Assembly (NCBI GenBank): GCA_023375675.1
Contig: JALQBC010000009.1
Span: 868,001 to 932,000 of the forward strand
Source of the DNA: Cytospora piceicola
Taxonomy: Eukaryota > Ascomycota > Sordariomycetes > Diaporthales > Cytosporaceae
DNA: 64,000 nt
Reading direction: 5' to 3'
Of this stretch, positions 24,582-35,222 are shown in pieces (the first letter of the stretch is position 1; each line of letters begins with the position of its first letter). A program made the position numbers and the translations under genes. Below the pieces are notes generated by a model. The model saw nothing but the letters and a program-made list of their open reading frames with translations, searched no databases and was not told the origin of the DNA.

Positions 24582-25555
24582 GATGACGAGGCAACTCGGA
24601 ATGAGGGTACATGCCCGAAGGGCGAAACAGCCTAGAAATGGAGGGCTTCGGGACGTTTGAAATGTGTTCGATTAGGAGGGATCTTGGGGTGCCATGATGG
24701 GCCGAAGCTGATGGAAGTACAAAGATAGATCGGTGGTAATTGTATAAACTTCGTAATGCTGACAGACTTGTCTTTTGCCATATATCCAGTTATTTATTGG
24801 CTGATTGGACGTCTGCTGCCTCCTGCTATATTGAGTGGGTTGCTTTGGTAACACTATATGTTCCCAAGCCTCATCATCGCCCTTATCGTTGGCCACCCTC
24901 TGTATGGGCAATGTACTCTGCTCTGTGCAACCCATATTCAGCCTCATCCCATCTGGGAGCAGACTAGTCCGCAGCACGAGACATTGACCTTACTGTGAGT
25001 GTCCTCATTTTGTGTTATGAGTATTTACGCATCTTCCTAACCCTTGGAGCGGATCAGGTCTTGTGATCAGGTGTGTCCATACCCATTGATGGGCACCCCT
25101 GCTTCACTTGGAGGCATCGTTACTTTAGACTTGCCTACTAAGTAGATACTCCTGCCTCAGTTTAGGTAACGTCACACCAAACATTTCTCCTTCCCCCATT
25201 CCCTGACAGCACATTGATATAATGACGGTATTTTGCAAGTGAAGTGTTGAATCAGGTCGATTCCTCGATATGCTACCAGGTAAAATTAGGTAGACATGAG
25301 TCTTGACCAATAAAGGTGAGCTATGCTGCACCGTTCGTGTTGGAAGATATGTATCCTCAGGTAGGCATCTGGCCTAACCATGTGCCCTAAACGCCTGCAC
25401 AATACCGGCCACATTCAAGTGCCAAACCAAGCGTGGGTGTGGCCATGGACTGGTCAATTGAAACAAAATCACTAATGTACAAGAAAGATGGAACCAAACC
25501 ACCTGCCAAATCGGCAATGTGCCGGGCATGCTCCAAAGGGGGTTGCCCCTGGAAA
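24582..25555. other. Convergent 3' intergenic region
   Basis: About 970 bp between AP-1 beta and the Ser/Thr-rich surface protein gene. A partial TAC-T-AG element lies near 25137-25170. No gene is supported. Confidence 0.5.
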
Positions 25556-26553
25556 TCATGCCAAGAATAAGAACAAGGCCTCCGCGAGACAGACCACCAC
25601 GGCCACAAGCCCGCTGTCCACGAGCCTCGCGCCTTGCTCGCCACCACTCGCGGTGCTGGAGGTAAGAGCGCCAGCCGTAGCCGAGGTAGTCGGGGAGGTC
25701 AAGGTGAGCTGGGTGGGCTGATTGATGATGCTGATAGATTGAGCCTGGCCAGTACCAGTTGAAGAGACATCGGTGAACGTGACAGTGACGCTATCGCCGA
25801 ACGAAACCGAGGCCGTTGCCGAGGTGGTAGGGTTGCCGCCAACAGTAGAGGACTCACTCTTATAGTTGGGGATGGCTGGAAGAGTGAGAGTGAAGCTGAC
25901 GGTCAACCATGGAGTGACAGAGACCGACTCGTGGCTGGAAGTGGACAAAGTGGTCAGCGTGGTCGAGATGGTATCTGTGGTGTGGAAGGCTCCAGCGGCA
26001 CGCTCTTCGGACATGGTGGGCCCGAGGCTGACCATTGAGATACTGGGGGTCAAGACTGCCTTGGTCCGGGCCTGGGTAGCGTCCGAGGTGATGATTGAGT
26101 TGACAGTACCGAACGGAGACGCGGCGACCGAGGCGTTGTCAGAAGGGGTGTTGGTGGTCGACATGGTGGTTGTGCTGTTGACCACGTGAGTTCGTGCAAC
26201 ACTCTCTTCGGAGAGTGTGGACATGAGGTCTGCTGCAACCGCAAACTCGAGCGGCGCGATTGCCTTGGCCTGAGGATGAGTAGCACCTGCGACTAGACAA
26301 AGAAACATGTCAGATAAAAGTCAATACCCACAAAACTGAAAGGGCAAAGGTAAGTGAGGCTGTTTGTGTGAGATCGTATGAGAGGGCCCCAGCCAGTAGG
26401 GCGCCTATTGACGGCAGGGACGCGCCGGTGGCTGTGTGGAAGCTTACCTTCAAGGGTAACGGCCTGGGCGAAGGCGACATTGATACTCTTGCCAGCGAAA
26501 AGCAGGGCAAAGGTAAGGTAGGCGATGATCTTGAAGACCGTCATGTTGGGCAT
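25556..26553 (-). CDS. Ser/Thr-rich secreted protein with probable GPI anchor, unknown family
   Basis: Exons 26553-26448 and 26286-25556 (161-nt intron) give 278 residues. The N-terminus (MPNMTVFKIIAYLTFALLFAG) is a signal peptide, and initiation at the second Met (26544) is also possible. About 220 residues rich in Ser and Thr follow. The C-terminus is a small-residue region (TASGGEQGARLVDSG) and a final hydrophobic stretch (LVAVVVCLAEALFLFLA), the usual layout for GPI attachment and likely cell-wall or plasma-membrane display. Two acceptors 6 nt apart (TAG at 26293-26295, CAG at 26287-26289) both keep the frame and differ by two residues. I recognise no domain. An adhesin, cell-wall or structural role is only a guess from composition. 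Confidence 0.7.
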
Positions 26554-27128
26554 ATTGAAGTGATTTGAACGAACGTGAAGTGGTTATTGAGGCCTGGCTG
26601 TTGCCGTTTGTCGAAAAGAGGGATGTATGTTTACGAAATGAGGTTGTGATGGCGAATTCAGGAAAAGGGCAGTCAACAGTGTTGGAGGGTTAACAGAAGA
26701 TTGGCTTCAGTACCTAAATATGCACCACTCCCAAACAGCTGGTTGCAGACGGCGGTCAGTGGAAGCAGTAGTGAGGTACGTACACAGAAAGCTCCTCAAG
26801 GCGTGGGAAATAGTCTACTCATAATACTTGGGCGGGGGGAGGGGACTCGAAGAGCTCGATGGGAGAACTGCCGCCAATCTTCGAATTGGGTATTATGGGA
26901 AGACTACCACATCGCCCCGGGTCAGAGGTTTGCCCTGAACAGTCAGGGAGCTTGATGTTATGGGTTATTGGTGATACTTGTGATTTAGTTCAAGACCATG
27001 GATGGGCATATGAGTATACGAGCGTATCTGCCTTGGAAAAAGAGAAGCATTATATATATCAGGTCTTGGAAAAGAAGACACACACATTGTCCTCACATTT
27101 GTAGTATCCACATGTTTTTGCAAAGACA

Positions 27129-27138
27129 TACCTAGGTA
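27129..27138. promoter_or_regulatory. TACCTAGGTA palindrome, copy 4
   Basis: Exact copy in the 3.1-kb intergenic region, about 580 bp upstream of the Ser/Thr-rich surface protein start. Confidence 0.5.
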
Positions 27139-28520
27139 CATATATGGAGTCAGGACATATTCTGCAATGTAGTTCCAGGATGTCTCCTCATATGGACCCT
27201 GGCTACATAACATCAGAGCCCCGTATTCCATAGTGTCCAGACAGATAAGATTCAGAGACCTATATCAAGCGTGGGGTAGAGGGAGGTAGACAGATAGAAA
27301 CACACCAAAGGATGCAACGAGAGATTGGTTGCGAGATTCATTCGCTATGTCTTAGAATGAGCTGACCGACCCTGGGCAATTCGAAATATGAGGCAGCACG
27401 GAAAACAAGATCTCGGCTTGCCTTTCCGGATAGTACCCATATTATCCTTCTCCGAGAACAGTCTTAATTGATCCCATGTGTAGGCTTCATTCCATGTCCC
27501 AGTAAGCGTTGTGGAAAGGCAGCATTACCATCGAAACGGTAACAAGTAAAATAGTAGCAGACAAGACAGAAACATGGGAATACACCACACACCGCAGGCC
27601 GACAAACTTACGGCCCTGAAAAACTGTTTTCAATACAGCCAGGTCATATGGTGTTTATAGACCGGGCGTCAGTAAGATAGGTATTCTTGGAAGAACACAG
27701 AAGCACCCAGGCACGGCCACTTTCGCCATCTGCCGTAAGCAACGGCGCTCTGATTCTGAGAGGATCGCACGCGCCCATCGGAAAATTTGTAAGGAGGTCA
27801 ACGGAGGCACTTTGTACGGCGTCACATGAAAGAATCCTCCCATGTATGAAGAGGATGGGAGTAGTAATTGTAGCTGCAACAGCAAGCTGCCTGGCTACTT
27901 GGTGCGCGTCCGAAGCAGCAGATGGAGACCTCGAGGCGTTTTAGAGTCGAAGCAAGCAAGTCTCTGCCCTTCATTGATAAAGTCCTGTCTTATAAACGTT
28001 AGCTGCTGAGCATCTAATATAGGGCAAGCAAGCAAGGGAAGTAAGTATGTGTGCCCCAAGTTGTCTTCCGACGGAGGGTTGTGTTCCTCACTATGGTTTC
28101 ACCTTACAGTAGTTAGCAGGATACGATACGTTGAGAATCCAACCAAGTAGTCGGAGATATGTACGATCCGTACGGAGTTAGCCGGTTAAGCCAGCCCAGC
28201 CAGCCCGAGCAACAGCGAATCCATCGTGCGTGAATGGTAGTCTACCGAGTCCTGTCGAAGACGCAGCCACAAACAACACCCGCTGGGCTGTGGTGGGATA
28301 TCATCAAATATCTAGGGCTAGGCCTTGTTGCTGTCCCGGAGTTCGGATGTGAGCGGACCATTACTTGCAGTTGATGACATCTGGAGCAAGATCGGGAATC
28401 GGAAACAGGGGCTAACAGGGAAGGAGGAAACGGGAACGACCCGTGCAGATGTTCCACTCTGCCCACCTGGGCACTCGGGCCCGCCTGTAACATTTGAACT
28501 TCCAAGGTTCTCCTCCCCAC

Positions 28521-28570
28521 TACCTACCTAGCCTGCCTAGGTAGGTACCTAGTAGGTAAGAGGTAGGTGG
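28521..28570. repeat. CCTACCTAG / CTAGGTAGG inverted-repeat block
   Basis: Fifty bases are built almost entirely from the CTAGGTA unit and its complement, in both orientations, so a hairpin could form. The block belongs to the TACCTAGGTA family seen elsewhere in the window and lies about 1.1 kb upstream of the ubiquitin-fold gene. Confidence 0.75.
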
Positions 28571-29639
28571 TTACGGTACCTCGGGATGCCAAGTTCAGTG
28601 TGTACCATCATTTTCTCCATTTGCAAACATACCTTCTTGATCCTTCTTCCTTCTCCTCTTCTTTCGCTTCTCTCGAGGATCACTTTTGAGTTCCCAATCG
28701 CAGGCCAACTGACCTGATTTCTTTCAGTTGGTCGATTACTAGCACCGACTTAATTGTTCTCATCACTCAGTGTCTTTTTTCTGTGCCCTTGTAATCGCTA
28801 CGTCAATACCAGCATTGTCTTTCATTTGAGAAGCAAGCCACCCCCTATTCAGCGGCTCGAAGTAAGCCCTGCCCTTTCCAGTCCATCCCGTCAGAAACGA
28901 ATGTTGGTAATCGGACCCGGCACACTGTCAGTGTCATCGTTACTGCCTCTGCCTCTGCCTCTGCAACTCCGTCCTCGCTAGCCTGCTGACCTGAACCCTT
29001 TGAAGGCAAGGGCCAACTGTTGAACTGTTGGCTTACCGAGGCGGCTCTTTGCCGACACAACATTGGAGGCTTTGATTCTCTTGTCTTGTAATCTGCACTC
29101 TGTACTCTGTCTGTAACGACCAGGCTCCAAAGGGAATTTCCCCACGCTATTGCCGGCCCCTTGCGAGTCTAGTTGCCCGGCTTCAAACCGCCTAATCAAA
29201 TCAAAATCCAACAATACTCAATTTGGTGATCTCAAGTCTCTCAACCTCTCGAATCAAAACCACAGCGACAAACATAACTTCTTATCTTCGCGGCCCAGGG
29301 AAATTACCCAAGGGATTCACCCAAACGCCCCGCGACCGTCGCAACTTCAACCTCCCATTCCACGCCCACTGACCCTATCGCCTCTCAATTCGACTCGGGT
29401 GGTTTGGTGTTACCTGCACCGTTCATCCCTGTTTCTTCGCCCTACGTGCCGCCAACTCCGACGACATTCCATCATCACGGTCGCCTCGGATCAACGAGTG
29501 GCACAACCGACCTTCTTTTCTGGGCTGTCGAATGCTGCCCTATGAATTAGTCCGACGCCAACCAAGTCCTTCCAAATCTCATCCACTGCCTCCGGTCCTC
29601 CCCCCCCCCTCGGGCCTTACCCTCCATCAGCCATTCACA

Positions 29640-30451
29640 ATGGCCGAGTCCGAGCTTACGATGAGCGGCGTTCAGGGTAGCCAAGGCGGCGCGACGGAGC
29701 CTAAGGAGCCTCTTCAGCAGCCTGAGGGCGCCGTTGAGATGGATAAGATAGATCATGCGACACCTGCTGTCCCGGCCAAGGACGATGCCACTAGTCCTAC
29801 GGCTGCTGACGATCTGCCATCGTCCACATCGATCAAGGGCAAAGAGAAGGAGTTGTCACCGTCACAGACCCGTCAAGACCGGACAGACTCGCTTTCCATT
29901 GGAGCCGCAGACGCACCCGCCGCGTCCCCTGCAAATGCTGGCGACGGACCCGTATGCAACATTACCTTGCTGTTGCCCACAGGAGCACGACATCCGTACA
30001 AGATTGACGACAAATACCTGACAAAGCGGAATGTCGAAGTCCCCGACATCTCGGAAAATGGAAAGAAAGACCCATTCAGCATCAGTGTGTACAAGTTGAA
30101 GGAGCTCATACTACGGGAATGGCGCGATGAGTGGGAAGGCAAGCCAGCAAGCCCAAGCAGTATACGGCTGATCCACTTTGGGAAACTATTGGATGACAAG
30201 GAGCAAGTGAACAGTAAGTCGTCTGCAACCCATTCTGTGCCATTGGGCCCCTGGTGGGTCCTGGTGACAAGTTGAACTAACATATGTGCCTCCTCTCAGA
30301 GTACCAATTCAGCGCTGATGCGCCGAATGTTGTCCACATGTCTGTCAAACCGGCAGAGATGTTGGAGGAAGACGAGGCCGGGAAGGGCAAGAGTGGCAGC
30401 AGCGGTGGCCGAAACAGCGAGCGTGGATCAGGTTGCTGCGTTATATTATAA
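29640..30451 (+). CDS. Membrane-anchored ubiquitin-fold protein, MUB/UBL3 type, with C-terminal CaaX
   Basis: Exons 29640-30213 and 30300-30451 give 241 residues. I chose the ATG at 29640 for its CACAATGG context; an in-frame ATG lies at 29532. About 100 disordered residues precede a ubiquitin-like fold: CNITLLLPTGARHPYKID, then KLKELILREWRDEW, RLIHFGKLLDDKEQVN and, across the splice, KYQFSADAPNVVHMSV. The end is GSGCCVIL: CVIL is a CaaX box favouring geranylgeranylation (final Leu), and the preceding Cys could be palmitoylated. This combination is diagnostic of the MUB/UBL3 group, where the fold is tethered to membranes rather than conjugated. A trafficking or E2-binding role is family knowledge. 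Confidence 0.82.
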
Positions 30452-31218
30452 TCGAGTCGGGCGCTCGTTGGACGAGCAGGCTGAGCAGTACGGGGACGAA
30501 ACTTGGACGTATTGTCAGGCTGAAATGCCCTGAACTTATACATGGTCCGAGCTTGAGCATGACGGGCGTGCATTCAACATCCCGGGGCCTTTTTAGCCCT
30601 TGGACTTGTCGAGGAAGCATATAGCGGCGGATTTGTTTTGGCTTAGTGGTTGAGACGCGGTGCGGAGGTACTGGCGATCTCTCTTACACCACACCTGACG
30701 TTGTCATACGTTGCTGGGTTGCATTTTTTGTCTTGGAACACCACATTGAGGGAACGGGTGCGCTCCTTACGGGATATGGGCTTTCCCTGTGTCATTTTCT
30801 AATTAAGAGGGGTGGTATGGGTCTTGTTGGCGCAACACATTGGTAATCTCTTACGGATCTTCTTGGACTTCAGCGGCTCTTCCTACCCAACATACTACTA
30901 ACAACAATAACATGTACTCCGACATGGAACAAAGCACAACATGAGCAGAGAAAGCGTATCCATAACTTGGATAGAAATTCAGTCATTAGGAACAACGGTC
31001 TTGATGCCCTGATTCTCGATGTCGGTCCGGGCTAAAGGCGGATACCGTATCCCATTCGCAAAGTCTAATTCAGGCTCGATGGCCTATGCGTAGATAGTCG
31101 TACAGAGCCTCTTCCGCCCATCCGACTCCGTTTCCCTAATCATGTCTGGTAGCCGGAACGAGGGTCTCGACCCCGTCATCATCATCATCAAGATCTCCTA
31201 CCCCAGCAGAGTCACCCT
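30452..31218. other. Convergent 3' intergenic region
   Basis: About 770 bp between the ubiquitin-fold gene and UMP1, which end toward each other. No gene is supported. Short TCATCATCATCA and ACAACAATAA tracts are seen. Confidence 0.5.
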
Positions 31219-31805
31219 TCACATCTTCAACTTCCTCTCCATCTCGTCATGCATACCCACAGCAGACCTCTGCTCCTCGCCGGTGTAGATGTCCTCCCAG
31301 GACACGCTCGCGTCCCGCCCCCGCAGGATGTCCTCGTGGACGCCGGCCTGGCTGGAGCCGCCGAGGGCCATGGGCCGCCACTCGCCCTCCTGGGTGATCT
31401 TGAGCTCCATGCCGCGGCGGATGGGCTCGGCGACGCCGTAGGTCCGGCGCAGCATGTCCATGCGCAGGGACTCCTGGGTCGACTCCCACTGCTTGAGGCG
31501 GGACTCGAGGGGGTGGGCGCTGGCGGGCGCCGTGGAGCCGGCCGTCTGGGTGAAGGGGTCCGGGCCCACGCCCGCGCGCAGGGTGTCGTGGAGGCCGGGG
31601 GCGGACGGCGCGCCGTGGGCGCTGGGGCGGATGTGGCTGAAGGTGTTGGTGTGGGAGTCGGCGGGGACGATGCGCATCGACTGGTGTTTTGGGCGGGGAG
31701 TGTCAGTCAGGGAAGGAGGCTTGGGGTTTGGTGAGGGGGGTGGACGGGTGGTTCGTTTGCTTGATGGGCGAGGCGGTTTGGGGATCGGGGTGGGCTGCTT
31801 ACCAT
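31219..31805 (-). CDS. UMP1: Proteasome maturation factor Ump1/POMP
   Basis: Exon 2 (31680-31219) carries nearly the whole protein. I place the start codon alone in exon 1 (31805-31803), followed at once by GTAAGC; the 122-nt intron ends at CAG before 31680. The product is 154 residues, MSMRIVPADSHTN, then HDTLRAG, HPLESRLKQWESTQESLRM, the Ump1 core GVAEPIRRGMELKI and HEDILRGRD. If the intron is not removed, the ATG at 31677 still gives a 152-residue protein, so the start is uncertain by two residues. Ump1 binds proteasome half-mers, prevents premature dimerisation and is the first substrate of the mature proteasome. The gene is divergent from the ABC gene. Confidence 0.85.
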
Positions 31806-32187
31806 CTTGGCGGCTTGTTTGTGGAGGGGAATGGGGTTCTGTTTGGGGTCGTGAGGTGAAGTGATTGGTATTTCCTTGCAGAAGCTACCTCGGTGTGGTT
31901 GATGAGAAGGTTGGATAGTTTGGTGGTGGCAGGGTCGTTGGTGGTGCTGGTTGATTGTCAAGTGAAGTGAAGCTGATGCTCTAGCACTGCTGCAGGCTAC
32001 CGACAGCTTCGCGTAATGCCTGAGTGACGCACGGGCCAGGCTACCTTACAACAGTGCAAAGTCAAGGGGTCTGCACTTAAACCCGGTGCTAAATCCGGCT
32101 TGCTCAAGCATCCGTCCGATATCAACTAATTGTGGATGGTTGACTCGCTCTCAGGATATGGCTCTCTTGTAACTGTCGACCACCATC
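31806..32187. promoter_or_regulatory. Shared upstream region of UMP1 and the ABC ATPase gene
   Basis: A 382-bp gap between two divergent start codons must hold both promoters. A GGTGGCAGG near 31924 resembles the yeast proteasome PACE box (GGTGGCAAA) at seven of nine positions, too weak to call. Confidence 0.4.
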
Positions 32188-34203
32188 ATGAGACCTCTCC
32201 CTGTGCGGCCGCCTATACTTCGCATAAGCAATGGCACATTCTACCGTCACCACCCTACTGCGCAGGTAGCGCACCCAAACCCACCTCTGTTCTCGAATCT
32301 GTCCTTCGAGCTACCCTCAGATCCAAACTCACAGCACCACTGGGCCGTCGTCGGTCCCTCATTGTCCGGCAAGACCACCTTCCTTCAGGTCCTGAGGGGC
32401 CAACACTTGAGCAATCCGCCCACGGCAAGAACGTTTCCCTACCTTGCCACGGATGCCGTCCCTCACCGTCTCAGGGCGGCCAACAAGGCGATCCAGTATG
32501 TCGGCTTTGACGGCGAAAAGTCCGGAGGCGGGCTGGGCCCGGCTACTTCGGCTTACCTGTCCGCTCGGTACGAGTCCCGGCGGGAGACCACAGACTTCTC
32601 ACTGGAGGACTTTCTACTTGGGAACACGCAGCTGAACCCCTCTTCGCTGCCTGGCGATGACGGCAGCATCAACCCTGAGCTTATGGAGAGGGTGGTCACG
32701 GACCTGAAGCTCAAGCCGCTGCTGGAGCTCCCCGTGGCTTTCTTGTCGAATGGCCAGGGGAGAAGGGCGCGCATAGCGAGGGCACTGCTCACGAGTCCTG
32801 AAGTGTTGTTGCTCGATGAGCCGTTCATGGGGCTGGACCCGCCAACGGTAGCGTCACTCAGTCCGCTTTTGAGGTCCATGGCTACGAAGGCTGCACCAAG
32901 GCTGGTGTTGAGTGCGAGGCCGCAGGACCCGGTGCCGGACTGGATTACGCATCTGGTGTACCTGAGGAGTGACTGCCAGGTTGGGGTCATGGGCGACAGG
33001 GACACCGTCATGGAAGGCCTGAGGACTTATATTCGAGGTGTCCGAAAGGGTACATTATTTGAAGATGAGAAGATGCCTGTCAAAACTCTACGGGAGATGG
33101 GCCATGTTCTGACCGAGCGTGGCATCCGGGGTACTGGCCTGGGTGAAGAGGGCGAAACGGTTGCTAGTGCGGCTGTGCCAAGATCAGGCCAGAAAGTGAA
33201 GCCCAAGTCACTCGGAGAGCCGTTGGTTCAGATGGACGGCTGCCAGGTCAAGTACGGTAGCAAGGTCGCACTCGGCAACTGGACGGAAGAGAAGGACGGC
33301 CAAACGGTGAAGGGGCTGACATGGACGGTAAGGAGGGGTGAGCGTTGGGGAGTCTTCGGCCCAAATGGCTCCGGCAAGACTACTATCGTCTCGCTGCTCT
33401 GCTCAGACCACCCTCAGACGTATTCGCTGCCTATCAGGCTCTTCGGCCGCAGCCGACTACCAGAACCTGGGTCCGGACAGCTACCACTCACTTTCTGGGA
33501 CATACAATCCCGGATCGGCCACTCGAGTCCCGAGGTGCAGCAGCATATGCCAAGGAGCTTGACGATCCGACAGGTCATCGAAAATGCCTGGTCCGACACT
33601 TTCCTCATGAAGCCCAAGCTGGACGAGCAAGCTCGTGCCAAGGTCGACGCGTGCCTGCGCTGGTTCGAAGCTGAGCTGAATCCGTCTCATCATACAACTG
33701 AGCATGTAAGCGCAGGTTCTGACCTGTCATGGGCGAGCAGCTACATATGGGGCGAGATACCCTTCAGCGCACAGCGCATCCTACTCCTCCTACGTGCCAC
33801 GATCAAGAACCCCGATGTTGTCGTGCTTGACGAGTCCTTTGGTGGCATGGACGAGGGCGTTCGGGACAAGTGCATGCTTTTCCTCGCACACGGCGAGGCA
33901 AAGACATATGCGCGGAGCACGGGGGAAACCATCGGCCACGAGGGCTCCACCACCGCAGCGGAAACGGTGGTGGTTGACAGCGAGCAGGCCAGATCCGGAA
34001 ACGTGAAGGTAACGGGCCTGTCGGACCAGCAGGCTCTGATTTGCATCAGTCACATCAAGGAGGAAGTGCCAGACGCGGTGAGAGAATGGCTGTGCCTCCC
34101 CGAAGCGAACTCTGGGCTGCCGGCGAGGTTTGGGCAGCTTGATGGCCCACTGAGGACGGATGGTAGAAGGTGGAGCGATATTTGGGACATCTCGTCTGCC
34201 TAG
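32188..34203 (+). CDS. Soluble two-nucleotide-binding-domain ABC ATPase (ModF/YDR061W type)
   Basis: An intronless gene of 671 residues with two ABC ATPase domains and no membrane segments. NBD1 has Walker A GPSLSGKTT (about residue 56), signature-like LSNGQGRRARIARALL and Walker B VLLLDEPF (about 207). NBD2 has Walker A GPNGSGKTT (about 391) and Walker B VVVLDESF (about 545). The second signature is degenerate (FSAQRILLLLRA), so NBD2 may be asymmetric. Fungal proteins of this layout (yeast YDR061W) resemble bacterial ModF/PhrA, single-chain ATPases not clearly tied to transport. Function is unknown. The start is the first ATG after the divergent gap. Confidence 0.85.
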   Translation: MRPLPVRPPILRISNGTFYRHHPTAQVAHPNPPLFSNLSFELPSDPNSQHHWAVVGPSLSGKTTFLQVLRGQHLSNPPTARTFPYLATDAVPHRLRAANKAIQYVGFDGEKSGGGLGPATSAYLSARYESRRETTDFSLEDFLLGNTQLNPSSLPGDDGSINPELMERVVTDLKLKPLLELPVAFLSNGQGRRARIARALLTSPEVLLLDEPFMGLDPPTVASLSPLLRSMATKAAPRLVLSARPQDPVPDWITHLVYLRSDCQVGVMGDRDTVMEGLRTYIRGVRKGTLFEDEKMPVKTLREMGHVLTERGIRGTGLGEEGETVASAAVPRSGQKVKPKSLGEPLVQMDGCQVKYGSKVALGNWTEEKDGQTVKGLTWTVRRGERWGVFGPNGSGKTTIVSLLCSDHPQTYSLPIRLFGRSRLPEPGSGQLPLTFWDIQSRIGHSSPEVQQHMPRSLTIRQVIENAWSDTFLMKPKLDEQARAKVDACLRWFEAELNPSHHTTEHVSAGSDLSWASSYIWGEIPFSAQRILLLLRATIKNPDVVVLDESFGGMDEGVRDKCMLFLAHGEAKTYARSTGETIGHEGSTTAAETVVVDSEQARSGNVKVTGLSDQQALICISHIKEEVPDAVREWLCLPEANSGLPARFGQLDGPLRTDGRRWSDIWDISSA

Positions 34204-35222
34204 ATGGGCTGTGCTGGGTGGGCTGGCGCGTCTGGGAAAGTGGGACGCAGTCACAAGTGAAGACAAACGGGGGTGCACGTGCCTCAGGCACAAGCATGAG
34301 TATCAACATGGGAAAACGCCACTCCGAGATGCACAATGAACTAGAAGTCCAGAGGGAACCACTTCCCGTACGGGAGACCCCATGCATCGATCGGATCTGT
34401 GGATAGTCGCATCTTCAATATGCAAGTTACTTGTTCCCATGTTTGTTTTCTCCCTGTCGTCAAGATCACGGTTTGCAAAGAGCACGTGTGTATGGTACGC
34501 ATCGAGCCCACGCGCATCACGGTCGCGTCTGGGTGGGGTTTGTCGGGTTTCCCAGCCATCCTATATTCTATTTGGAGGCTATAAAGTCCGTGTCACCCAT
34601 GCGGTCCCGGTTTATAAACTTATCGATACCAGTTTGATTGGTGATGCGATCCAATCAAATGGATATCGGGGCGCAGTGCGTCATCGTTCCCAGCCACCAG
34701 CATTTCACTGTGTATCGATAAAGTGCGTTGCTGTGGATACCGCGAAGGAGGAAGCGCCTGCCTGCTTCGAGGCGCCCGCCCATCAATAGGTACATTCCAT
34801 ACGGTACAGTGCAGTGCAGTGCAGTGCAGTGCAGTGCAGTGCAATTGATCGTACGGGGTACTCATTATGTCCGTCCCCATATTCCTCCGTACTCCGCTCG
34901 ACTGTTGTTGTTCCTTGCTTTAGCTTCCTTGTCCCTGTCCGTCCTGATCCAACTTTGGTTGGGAAAGCCAATTGGGGGGGGGGACCGTTACACTGGATTG
35001 TTACACTGCCTGGCTGCCAACCTCTTCTTAATATTTTCCTAATTGCCATTGCCAGGAACCAAAGCGTCTCCCTACCTCCTCCGCTCCGATCGCTACACTC
35101 GTTCATCGTTGCGGTCCAAGCTAAGGTGTCTGTCTGTCTCACGGGCAAACATTCCAGAAGTGGTGGCCCAGGGTCAAACAATATCCATTCTTCCTTGTTT
35201 GGTTTAATATCAGATTGTAAAC
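34204..35222. promoter_or_regulatory. Chitin synthase upstream region
   Basis: A kilobase of non-coding DNA before the chitin synthase start. It contains the inverted pair CTTATCGATACC (34619-34630) and GTATCGATAAAG (34712-34723), the CAGTG pentanucleotide run (34807-34843) and a run of about nine G (34975-34983). Roles are unproven. Confidence 0.45.
34807..34843. repeat. Pentanucleotide microsatellite (CAGTG)n
   Basis: Seven and a half exact copies of CAGTG in the upstream region of the chitin synthase gene. Exact copies suggest recent slippage. Confidence 0.95.

Larger units (their letters stand above)
26554..29639. other. Longest intergenic region (3.1 kb), divergent
   Basis: It separates the Ser/Thr-rich surface gene and the ubiquitin-fold gene, which point away from each other. 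I find no supportable gene. It contains TACCTAGGTA at 27129-27138 and an inverted CCTACCTA / TAGGTAGG block at 28521-28570. From about 28600 the DNA is C/T-rich and reads like a long 5' leader of the gene starting at 29640. Confidence 0.55.

Noticed and set aside
27687..27944. Short open frame ending in a signal-peptide-like MKRMGVVIVAATA segment
   Set aside because: Only 33 residues follow the Met, no introns or family pattern support it, and the surrounding DNA is intergenic.
29532..29639. Upstream in-frame ATG extending the ubiquitin-fold protein
   Set aside because: The extension is Pro/Ser-rich leader sequence; the ATG at 29640 has the better context.
31919..31932. PACE-like proteasome promoter box upstream of UMP1
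   Set aside because: Only seven of nine bases match the yeast element, and such matches occur by chance.
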